A DNA stretch of 64,000 bases from CBDFHC01 sp965247585 (GTDB lineage Bacteria > Chloroflexota > Dehalococcoidia > Lucifugimonadales > GCA-2712585), in the NCBI GenBank assembly GCA_965247585.1, contig CBDFHC010000002.1, positions 124,001 to 188,000 of the forward strand, read 5' to 3'. Every line of letters begins with the position of its first letter. The stretch's first letter is position 1. Below are positions 48,724 to 56,286 of this stretch, piece after piece. A model generated the notes under the pieces. It was not told where the DNA came from. It saw nothing but the letters and a program-made list of their open reading frames with translations, and did not search any database. The translations under genes were made by a program, and so were the position numbers.

Positions 48724-51021
48724 TCAGGCTGTCAGCCGGTCCAGGGCCTGACGGCTTCCCACGGCCAGGTCGAGCCCACCAGAGAGGGCGGTATCCGCGA
48801 TCACCTTTAGGCCTGACATGATACCGGCGTCCGGAGGGCTGCCTTCGGACAGATGCGACGACAGCTCCGCAAGGGTGTTGTATGCCTGGTCCACGCCCCA
48901 GCAGAAGGAGGAGAGCCAAGCCAGCTCCCGCTCGTTGCTGGGGGCCGGTATGTCTGACAGGTCATAGATGCTGTTAGTTACCTTGGTGTAGCGCAGGATG
49001 CCAGCGCGGTCTTTGGCGTCCTCTCCATAGTAGCGTTTTTGCTTAAGCTGAAGAACCCGGTCGGCGTATTCCGCGCCGTCGTAGATTCGGCTGGGGAGCC
49101 ACTGGCTGCGCAGGTCAACAATCTCCCGGCCCTGGGAGTTGACCAGGGCCACGGCCACGTCAACGCCAAAAACAGGGTCGTGCTCAAACTTAGTGGCCTT
49201 TCGCAAAAGGCCCTCTTGAAGCATGAGGGTCAGTTCCCGGGGTATTTTGATGTAGTGGGTCCCGCTGGCCTCCTGGTTGGACTCGGCGCCGACTCCCCCG
49301 GTGTTGAACATGTAGAATTCCTGAGCCATGCCGCCTTCAGTCATAGACTGGAAGATCCTGTACAAGACGTTGGCGTTTTCGTCTTCGAGTCCGATGATGA
49401 AGGGGTCTGAGAAGTACTCCACGTAGGGCCTGCCGATGGCGCCGACGGCGGCGCCGGTCTGGACGGCCTCGCCGAACATCAGGGCGCGAATATACTGAGG
49501 CGCCGTGAGCCGGACCAAGGGCGGCACGACGGTATTCTGCCGCATGACGCCCTGCCAGAGAACGCGGTCCATGGCTTCCATGGGCACGTGGACGGAGCTT
49601 GAGAGGCTGCCGCCGCTCACGGTCTCAATAATGCGCTGAACGCCCTTGCGCTCCAGGAGCCGCGTCCGATCAAGGATCATTCGCATGTTTCGGACAGGGT
49701 TCTGGGAGTAATCCGGCCCGCCCGTATTAGGATCAGCGAACACGTTTTCCAAGGTTTCCTGGGCGTTGGGTTGGCCGGCGGTGCCCCGCAGGACGTCATA
49801 GGTTATGGGGTCCTCTTCCTTGGTAAGGCCGAAGGGCACCGCGTATAGGCTGTTCTCGGTACCGTCTATGCCGTGGGAAATCCGGACCTTCTGGCCACCG
49901 CGGGTGACTTCTATGGGCTGGGCCAGCGATTGTACAAGGACGATGTCATCGTTCATGGGATAAACGCCCTCATCGTCGTCACGGGCGAGCCCCAATTGCT
50001 TGGAAAGCTGGCTGTCCGCCAGCTCTATCATGATTGTCAAAGTACTCTTGCCATGGAGGGAAGGGCCGGTGGTGATCACAGCGGCGTTAGAGGTAGTGCC
50101 GTCCACGGCGCGGGCTCTGGCCACGCTGAGGGCGGCTTGTACGGCCAGACCGTGGGACTGTTTAACCTTGAACATGGCGATGGAGAGAGGTCCCATCTTA
50201 TGTTCGCCCATGTAGTCGAAGCCAAGGTGGAGCGAGAGGCCTTTAGTGGGCGCCTTGAACACGAGCTGGGTGATACCGGACTTTCTGATGCGGTCCTTAA
50301 GCTCCTCCGGCAATCCCAGGTCTTCCAGCCAGCGGGGCACGGAAACCTCTAAGATGTCGGGCGTGTCAGTCCAACTGCTTCTTGGCAATTCGAATGTGAG
50401 CTGACGCCACATATAGGGCAGGTGAGGGTACCTGGTGCCGAAGAGGAGCTGTCGGGCGTGGAAAGACCGGTCTGCCACGTCACCGATGCGCCGGTCGGTC
50501 TGGACGATGAAATCGCCGGAGGCGAAGCGGTCCTGCATGGCCTTTGTGATGTAGGGAAATACCTCGGCGAAGAGGGCCTGGGTCTCGCCTTCGAAAGCCA
50601 GGGAGTCACGATTGCGGGTGAAGCCGTCGATAAAATACTGGGTCAGGTCGGGACGCCTGGCGACGCCCAATTGGCTGTAGAACGCGAGGCCGCCGTTGTC
50701 CAGCCGTATGACGGCGTCGGCGCCAGCGCGTTGAGCGGCCTTGCCTTCCGCGTTGGCCCCGGCGCCCTGTTCAACTATCTGGGCGGTCTCTTCCAGTATT
50801 TGGGCCTGGTCAGCGGGCGGCATGTCCTGGAATATGCGCATCTGGCCGATGAGCCACGCTTCATTCGGGTTGAAGTAATCGCTGTCCTGCCTTTGGCCCT
50901 CCCTGGCCACGGCGACTAGCTCATCCAAGGCGATGAGGAACTGTGGGTCCGTGTCGGGTGGCGCCAGGGGAGAGTTTTTCTGCAGCTTGGTAGAACCTTG
51001 TATTTCTGGGTCACGGGTCAA
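48724..51021 (-). CDS. Large phosphoenolpyruvate-carboxykinase (ATP)-like protein
   Basis: The 765-residue protein contains a PckA-like nucleotide site: VITTGPSLHGKSTLTIMIELAD near residue 345 (P-loop) and YPMNDDIVLVQSLA (kinase-2-like, metal-binding Asp), with GIDGTENSLYAVPFG and NTGGVGAES blocks downstream. Classical ATP-PEPCK is about 530 residues; this one carries about 230 extra residues, mainly an N-terminal helical part with DRRIGDVADRSFHARQLLFG. It could decarboxylate oxaloacetate to PEP, but divergence in the P-loop (GPSLHGKST against GLSGTGKTT) keeps the substrate open. The ATG at 51021 is the plausible start. It stands alone between greA and the aro operon. Confidence 0.68.
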   Translation of the reverse strand: MTRDPEIQGSTKLQKNSPLAPPDTDPQFLIALDELVAVAREGQRQDSDYFNPNEAWLIGQMRIFQDMPPADQAQILEETAQIVEQGAGANAEGKAAQRAGADAVIRLDNGGLAFYSQLGVARRPDLTQYFIDGFTRNRDSLAFEGETQALFAEVFPYITKAMQDRFASGDFIVQTDRRIGDVADRSFHARQLLFGTRYPHLPYMWRQLTFELPRSSWTDTPDILEVSVPRWLEDLGLPEELKDRIRKSGITQLVFKAPTKGLSLHLGFDYMGEHKMGPLSIAMFKVKQSHGLAVQAALSVARARAVDGTTSNAAVITTGPSLHGKSTLTIMIELADSQLSKQLGLARDDDEGVYPMNDDIVLVQSLAQPIEVTRGGQKVRISHGIDGTENSLYAVPFGLTKEEDPITYDVLRGTAGQPNAQETLENVFADPNTGGPDYSQNPVRNMRMILDRTRLLERKGVQRIIETVSGGSLSSSVHVPMEAMDRVLWQGVMRQNTVVPPLVRLTAPQYIRALMFGEAVQTGAAVGAIGRPYVEYFSDPFIIGLEDENANVLYRIFQSMTEGGMAQEFYMFNTGGVGAESNQEASGTHYIKIPRELTLMLQEGLLRKATKFEHDPVFGVDVAVALVNSQGREIVDLRSQWLPSRIYDGAEYADRVLQLKQKRYYGEDAKDRAGILRYTKVTNSIYDLSDIPAPSNERELAWLSSFCWGVDQAYNTLAELSSHLSEGSPPDAGIMSGLKVIADTALSGGLDLAVGSRQALDRLTA

Positions 51022-51248
51022 AAGAGAACTCCTGAATTCGGTGGTGGTTGTGACCCGGCGGTGTCTAGAGGCCAGTCAACGGGCTCAGGTGGGTGACCTT
51101 GGGAGCTCAGGTCACCGGCGGGCAAACGGTCAGTTTTGGTGTGGGCTAGTATACATGAAGCAAGGAATCCAAACCCACTTTGGAGGGGGCAGCCGCGGCG
51201 GAAATTTGGCGCGCTCCCGGCCTTGATTCAAGGGAACGGAATCGGTCG

Positions 51249-52910
51249 TTAGCCAGCCGAGGCCAATTGCTGGAGCACCTGGTGGACCACTTCCGGCGGA
51301 ACGTCCCGGCGAGACACGGCTAGGCCGACGTTTTCCAAAAGCACCCATCGCACGGCGCCAGCGACGGTCTTCTTGTCCAGTGCCATGGCCCCCATGAGGG
51401 TTTCCAGGTCCATATCCTTGGGCCGGATGGGAAGGCTGAACCTTAGAAGGAGCTCTTTCTGCCGCGATACGATGGCGTCATCAATCATACCCATGCGCCG
51501 GCTTATCTCCGCGGCGCCCATCATGCCAATGGAGACGCCTTCCCCGTGCAGATAGGTCCCGTAAGCGGTGGAGGCTTCCAGGGCATGGCCGATGGTGTGG
51601 CCGTAGTTAAGCAGAATGCGGCGGCCCAGGGTTTCGCGTTCGTCCTGGGAGACGATCTGGGCTTTGATAGCCATGCTACGGCGTATGACCTCAGTGGAGA
51701 TATCGCGCTCCAGGTCCATCAACGCCTCGGCGTGCTCCTCAAATACGGAAACTAGGCCAGCATCCAGTATGAAGCCGTGTTTGATGGCTTCGGCCCAGCC
51801 CTCGGCCAGCTCACGCTTGCCCAGGGTGGTCAAAGCTTGGATGTCGGCCAGGACCATCTGGGGCTGGTAGAAGGCGCCGACCATGTTTTTGGCCTGGGGA
51901 AGGTTCACGGCGGTCTTGCCACCGATGGAGGCGTCCACCATGGCGGCCATGCTGGTGGGCACCTGAACAAAGCGGATACCCCGGACGAAGGTGGAGGCAA
52001 CGAAACCGGCCAGGTCACCCACCACACCACCGCCCACGGCCACGATGGCGTGGCGGCGCTCGGCGCGGCGGTGGGCCAGCCATTGGTAGATCTCAGAAGC
52101 CATGGCCAGGGTCTTGCTTTCTTCGCCGGCGGGAATGGAGTAGAAGTGCGCCTCAATGCCGGAGCGCTGTAGGGAGCGCTGGGCCTGACGGCCGTAGCGA
52201 GGGAAGACGTTGGAGTCCGTGATGACGTAAACGGGGCCTTCAATGCCAATTTGGAGCAAGCGGTCTCCCAACTGGTCCAGCAGACCCCAGCCAACGCGGA
52301 TGGGGTAGCTCCCGCCAGCGTGGGCTACGGTGGCCACCAGCTCTGGGTCCAGAGTGGAGGCAGGGGCCAGCTTGGCGCCGAGCAGGTTCCAGGCGCGCAC
52401 TACCTCGGCGGCCACCTGGGCTTCCGATAGAAGGTCCGTGTGGATGGTCCAGTGGGCCATGGCGTAAAAAGGCTGGCGGGCGTTTTTCAGCTCTTGGATG
52501 CGGCGCAAAGGGTCGGTGTCGGAGAGGAGTGGGCGCTCTTCAGGTTCTCGACCCTGTCCCTGGCCGGTGAGGCGCTGGTGAATGGTCTCCGGGTTGGCTT
52601 CCAGGCCCACGACCAGTCCAGCGCCCAGGAGCAGGCCCCGATTTTCGGGGTCCATCATGACGCCGCCGCCGGTGGCGATGACCCGGCTGGCGCCGGAGCA
52701 GGCATCCCGGAGGGCGTCGCTTTCCAGGGCGCGAAAGGCGTCTTCACCGTCCTGGGCGAAGACGGCGGCAATCTGTTTACCGGTGCGCTGGACGATTTCG
52801 GCGTCGGTATCCATGAACTGCCATCCCAGGACGCGGGCGACCTCGGCGCCGACGCCGGACTTGCCAGTGCCGGAGAAGCCGGTGAGGATGATGTTGGAGT
52901 TTGCTGTCAT
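51249..52910 (-). CDS. aroKB: Bifunctional shikimate kinase / 3-dehydroquinate synthase
   Basis: The 553-residue protein is a fusion. Residues 1-175 are shikimate kinase (GFSGTGKSGVGAEVARVLG P-loop, FMDTDAEI, RALESDAL, IATGGGVMM, RPLLSDTDPL lid region). Residues about 190-553 are dehydroquinate synthase (YVITDSNVFPRYG, GGGVVGDLAGFVASTFVRGI, QVPTSMAAMVDASIGGKTAVNLPQAKN, LNYGHTIGHALEAST). One enzyme thus performs steps 2 and 5 of the shikimate route, using NAD and Zn or Co for AroB. It is the last gene of the alaS-ruvX-aroE-aroC-HAD operon, 9 bases after the HAD gene. ATG 52910 is supported by AGGAG upstream. Confidence 0.95.
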   Translation of the reverse strand: MTANSNIILTGFSGTGKSGVGAEVARVLGWQFMDTDAEIVQRTGKQIAAVFAQDGEDAFRALESDALRDACSGASRVIATGGGVMMDPENRGLLLGAGLVVGLEANPETIHQRLTGQGQGREPEERPLLSDTDPLRRIQELKNARQPFYAMAHWTIHTDLLSEAQVAAEVVRAWNLLGAKLAPASTLDPELVATVAHAGGSYPIRVGWGLLDQLGDRLLQIGIEGPVYVITDSNVFPRYGRQAQRSLQRSGIEAHFYSIPAGEESKTLAMASEIYQWLAHRRAERRHAIVAVGGGVVGDLAGFVASTFVRGIRFVQVPTSMAAMVDASIGGKTAVNLPQAKNMVGAFYQPQMVLADIQALTTLGKRELAEGWAEAIKHGFILDAGLVSVFEEHAEALMDLERDISTEVIRRSMAIKAQIVSQDERETLGRRILLNYGHTIGHALEASTAYGTYLHGEGVSIGMMGAAEISRRMGMIDDAIVSRQKELLLRFSLPIRPKDMDLETLMGAMALDKKTVAGAVRWVLLENVGLAVSRRDVPPEVVHQVLQQLASAG

Positions 52911-52919
52911 AAGGAGCGC

Positions 52920-53801
52920 CTAACTGTGAGTGGGGGCCTGAATTACCCGGCTGCGGTGCTCTGACTTGTGCTCGGCGACGATACTGTCGGCCATCTGGGT
53001 GACCATGTACTCGAGGAGGCGGCGCAGGTGGGTGTTGGGGCGGTAGTCGGCCTCGGCGATCTCGTCAACGCGCCGGGCTTCGCGGAGGGACATGCAGGTC
53101 TTGAAAGAGGCGGGGTTAGAGGGGTCGTAGACGGCCAGCGCTTTACCGCCGCGGCTGGTGATGACGGCGAAACAGGGCACGTCAGTGGGGCCGTCTCCGA
53201 TGTAGATCATGTTGTGGAAGGGGATACGCCGGTCTTCGTCAGGCATATGGTCGTTGACGTCCCGCGAGAGATCAAGGTACTCCAGGCCCTTGGTGATGCG
53301 AAAGAGGTACTGGGTCTTGCCGGTGTGGCTAACGACGCGCTTGGGCCAACAGACGAGGCCGTCCGCGTCCTCGTCAAGCTCACAGCCGAAGATACGGCGT
53401 ACTTTGTGGGCGAGAACGCTACCGGAAAGGAGGGCTTTCAGACCGGAGGTAACTATGTAGTGCTCTAAGGTGATGCCGTGGCCGGTGTACCTCTCCTGGG
53501 ATAGGGTTTCATCCAGGCCGCCAAATACCTCCGGCACCCCAGGGTAGAATCCCAGCTCCTGACCCATGTTCTCCAGGTCCCGGTTGGACAGGGCGCGAAA
53601 GGCTGGATTCTCCAGCAGGAGGCGGATCCACGCCAGCTCATCGTCATAGGTCTTCTCCACTTTAAGGCGTTCTACGGCGGGCCAGAACCGGCCGCCGTTG
53701 GTGCCGATGCGGTGGAACAGGACATCGTCCTGCATGGACTTTGGACTGAGGGTCCTATCGTAGTCATAGACGATGGCGATGACGTTGTGTGGCTGGGGCA
53801 T
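52920..53801 (-). CDS. HAD-superfamily phosphatase-like protein
   Basis: The 293-residue protein has HAD motif I in AIVYDYDRTLSPKSM near residue 11 (DxDxT), a helical cap at about 30-110, YIVTSGLKALLSG as motif II (Ser/Thr), a conserved Lys in the third part, and MIYIGDGPTDVPCF as motif IV. It probably cleaves or transfers phosphate from a small metabolite. Sitting between aroC and aroKB with 9-10-base gaps, it may serve the shikimate pathway or act on an unrelated metabolite; nothing in the sequence tells which. Confidence 0.87.
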   Translation of the reverse strand: MPQPHNVIAIVYDYDRTLSPKSMQDDVLFHRIGTNGGRFWPAVERLKVEKTYDDELAWIRLLLENPAFRALSNRDLENMGQELGFYPGVPEVFGGLDETLSQERYTGHGITLEHYIVTSGLKALLSGSVLAHKVRRIFGCELDEDADGLVCWPKRVVSHTGKTQYLFRITKGLEYLDLSRDVNDHMPDEDRRIPFHNMIYIGDGPTDVPCFAVITSRGGKALAVYDPSNPASFKTCMSLREARRVDEIAEADYRPNTHLRRLLEYMVTQMADSIVAEHKSEHRSRVIQAPTHS

Positions 53802-53811
53802 AGGCGTCCGT

Positions 53812-54993
53812 CTAGGCGGCGCCGCCAGGTTCCAGGGTGGCCCTGGGCCTAACGGTCTTGAGGTAGCCCTGGAGGTTGCGGCGGGTCTCGGCGATGCTAT
53901 CGCCGCCGAACTTCTCCATAAAGGCGTCGGCCAGCACCAGGGCGACCATGGCCTCGCCGATGACGCCGGCGGGGGGCACCTGGCAGACGTCCGAGCGCTC
54001 GTAGTGGGCCTGAACTAGCTCGCCGGTATCCAGGTCTACGGAGGGCAGCGGGTTGACCAGAGTGGAGATGGGCTTGATGGCGAACCGGGCAACCAATGGG
54101 GTGCCGCTGGTCATGCCGCCTTCGGTACCGCCGGAGCGGTTGGTCTTGCGTTGCCAAGGCCGGGAAGGGTCGCTTACGGGCTCGATAACGTCGTGGACCT
54201 GGGAGCCTCTGAGGTTGACGGATTCCCAACCGTCACCGATGGAGACGGCTTTACAAGCGTGGATGGACATGAGGGCCTGGGCCAAGCGGCCGTCAAGCTT
54301 TCGGTCCCACTGGACGTGGGAACCAAGTCCGATGGGGAGACCCTCGGCTATGACCTCCACGACGCCGCCGACGGTGTCACCGGCCTCTTTTGCAGCGTCT
54401 ATGGCGGCGATCATCCGGGGTGCGGCTTCGGAGTCAGCGCAATGCACCGGGGATGCCTCAACCTGGTCCCAGTCGATGGGGTCTGGCGCTTTGGCCCAGA
54501 CGCCGCCGATGGAGAGGGAGTGGCTGTGGAGCTGGACGCCGAACTCCTCCAGCAGTCGGCGGGCGGTGGCGCCGGCGGCCACACGGGCCGCCGTCTCCCG
54601 GGCGCTGGCGCGCTCCAGGACGTTACGGACGTCGTCGTAGCCATACTTCATGGTACCGGGCAGGTCGGCGTGGCCGGGGCGGAGCCGGGTGACGCGAGTG
54701 ACGTCATCTTCCACCGGGGCGACGCTCATGACCTGGGTCCAGTTGGCCCAGTCCCGGTTTTCAACGGTCATGGCGATGGGGCTTCCCAAGGTGAGGCCGT
54801 GGCGGACGCCGGAAACGATGTGGGACCAATCGCGCTCGATTTTCATGCGGCCGCCGCGGCCGTAGCCACGCTGCCGCCGGGCCATCTGTTCGCCAATGTA
54901 CTCTTCGGTGATGGGGAGGCCGGCGGGCATCCCCTCCACGATAACTACCAGGCCTTCTCCGTGAGACTCACCCGCGGTAAGAAAACGAATCAT
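53812..54993 (-). CDS. aroC: Chorismate synthase
   Basis: The 393-residue protein forms chorismate from EPSP using reduced FMN. Signature blocks: FLTAGESHGEGLVVIVEGMPAGLPI, RRQRGYGRGGRMKIERD, SGVRHGLTLGSPIAMTVENRDW, RPGHADLPGTMKYGYDDVRNVLERASARETAARVAAGA, NRSGGTEGGMTSGTPLVARFAIKPISTL and QVPPAGVIGEAMVALVLADA. The ATG at 54993 matches family length. It lies 16 bases after aroE and 10 before the HAD gene in the shikimate operon. Confidence 0.97.
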   Translation of the reverse strand: MIRFLTAGESHGEGLVVIVEGMPAGLPITEEYIGEQMARRQRGYGRGGRMKIERDWSHIVSGVRHGLTLGSPIAMTVENRDWANWTQVMSVAPVEDDVTRVTRLRPGHADLPGTMKYGYDDVRNVLERASARETAARVAAGATARRLLEEFGVQLHSHSLSIGGVWAKAPDPIDWDQVEASPVHCADSEAAPRMIAAIDAAKEAGDTVGGVVEVIAEGLPIGLGSHVQWDRKLDGRLAQALMSIHACKAVSIGDGWESVNLRGSQVHDVIEPVSDPSRPWQRKTNRSGGTEGGMTSGTPLVARFAIKPISTLVNPLPSVDLDTGELVQAHYERSDVCQVPPAGVIGEAMVALVLADAFMEKFGGDSIAETRRNLQGYLKTVRPRATLEPGGAA

Positions 54994-55009
54994 GGTGCGC
55001 TAGCTATCA

Positions 55010-55873
55010 CTAGGCTTGACCGGGTAAGGCGCTGCGGGCTGCTTCAAACATGACGTCAATGGGAGCGGGCCGGCCGGTCCACAACTCGAATGCGATGGCT
55101 CCCTGATGGACCAGCATTGACAGGCCGCCCAGCACCTGGGCGCCGACGGCCGAGGCCCCACGCAAGAAGGGAGTTTCAACTGGATTATACACCAGGTCAT
55201 AAACCAAGGCCGTGGAAGGGATGTGGGCGGCCGCTAAGGGGGAGCCGCCCTCGTCAGGGCCGTGGTGCATGCCCATGGTGGTGCACTGGATGATCAGGTC
55301 CGCGTTCAGGGCAGCGTCCGGCAGCTTTCGATCTGTAAGCGACATGGCTTCCGCCCGGCCTTTCCATTGGCGCTTTAGTTGCTTGACCAGGTTCTTGGCG
55401 CGGTCCGAAGTGCGATTAGCGATGGTTATGCTGGAGGGCTCAAGGGAGGAGAGGGCCATGGCTACGCCGCGGGCGGCGCCCCCGGCGCCTAAGATTAGGA
55501 CCCGCATTCCGGCAGGAGATATGCCAGCCTCAGATTGCAGCGCACGGAGGAAGCCAGGGCCGTCCGTGTTGTAGCCGCTGAGGTGACCCTGACTGTTCAC
55601 AACAGTGTTGACCGCGCCCGCGCGCCGGGCATCGTCTGATGTCTCGTCCAGGAATTCAATGGCCAACTCTTTGTGGGGTACGGTGATACTGCACCCCAAA
55701 ATTCCAGCGTCCGAGGTGCGCGCCTCCCGGAAGAAATTCTGGAGGCCCCCTATGGGAACTTCCCAGGCCTCATAGGTCATATCGAGACCGTGGTGGCCCA
55801 GCGCGGCCTGGTGCATGGCTGGGGAAATGGAATGGGCCAAGGGGAAGCCGATTATCCCGAGGCGGCCGGTCAC
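55010..55873 (-). CDS. aroE: Shikimate dehydrogenase
   Basis: The 287-residue enzyme reduces 3-dehydroshikimate with NADPH. Features: LGIIGFPLAHSISPAMHQAAL (shikimate binding), GCSITVPHKELAIEFLDE (catalytic Lys), GAVNTVVNSQGHLSGYNTDGPGF (catalytic Asp), VLILGAGGAARGVAMAL (NADP Rossmann), IANRTSDRA, DLVYNPVETPFLRGA and LSMLVHQGAIAFELWTG. Its GTG start at 55873 overlaps the ruvX stop (GTGA), a sign of translational coupling. Confidence 0.96.
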   Translation of the reverse strand: MTGRLGIIGFPLAHSISPAMHQAALGHHGLDMTYEAWEVPIGGLQNFFREARTSDAGILGCSITVPHKELAIEFLDETSDDARRAGAVNTVVNSQGHLSGYNTDGPGFLRALQSEAGISPAGMRVLILGAGGAARGVAMALSSLEPSSITIANRTSDRAKNLVKQLKRQWKGRAEAMSLTDRKLPDAALNADLIIQCTTMGMHHGPDEGGSPLAAAHIPSTALVYDLVYNPVETPFLRGASAVGAQVLGGLSMLVHQGAIAFELWTGRPAPIDVMFEAARSALPGQA

Positions 55874-56286
55874 CGGTGTCGCTCTCCGTCCAGATAGGAC
55901 TGCAAGATAACGGCGGCAGCAGCGGCGTCAGAAAGGCCTTTTTCCCGGGAGGGCTTGCGCCCGGCATCACGGAGCAGGCGCTTGGCTTCGGCGGTGGAGT
56001 AGCGCTCGTCGCAGGTGACCACAGCCAGGGCGGACTGCTCTCGCAGAGCATCACAAAAGAGCTGTACGGACCGGGCTTGTTTGCCAACTCGGCCGTTAAC
56101 GAGGAAGGGCATGCCAACGACGATTCGCTGGGCCTGATGATCCGCTGCCTCTCGCAGTACGGCGGCTACGTCTGACGCCTGAACGGTACGGGAGATAAAA
56201 CCCATCGGGGTGGCGATGAGCCCGGTGGGGTCACTGAGGGAGAGGCCAATGCGGCGGTCTCCTACATCAAGTCCAAGGGTCCTCAG
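55870..56286 (-). CDS. ruvX: Putative pre-16S rRNA nuclease / Holliday-junction resolvase YqgF (CTG start)
   Basis: 138 residues when started at CTG 56286: LRTLGLDVGDRRIGLSLSDPTGLIA gives the RNase H-like first Asp, IVVGMPFLVNGRVGKQARSV the second block, and TCDERYSTAEAKRLLRDAG and KGLSDAAAAAVILQSYLD the rest, the normal YqgF length. The CTG overlaps the alaS stop (CTGA) and has GGGAGG 7 bases upstream; no ATG, GTG or TTG precedes the conserved LGLDVG block. The first standard ATG (56205) would remove the catalytic Asp. E. coli YqgF is essential for 5' maturation of 16S rRNA. Confidence 0.88.
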   Translation of the reverse strand: MRTLGLDVGDRRIGLSLSDPTGLIATPMGFISRTVQASDVAAVLREAADHQAQRIVVGMPFLVNGRVGKQARSVQLFCDALREQSALAVVTCDERYSTAEAKRLLRDAGRKPSREKGLSDAAAAAVILQSYLDGERHR

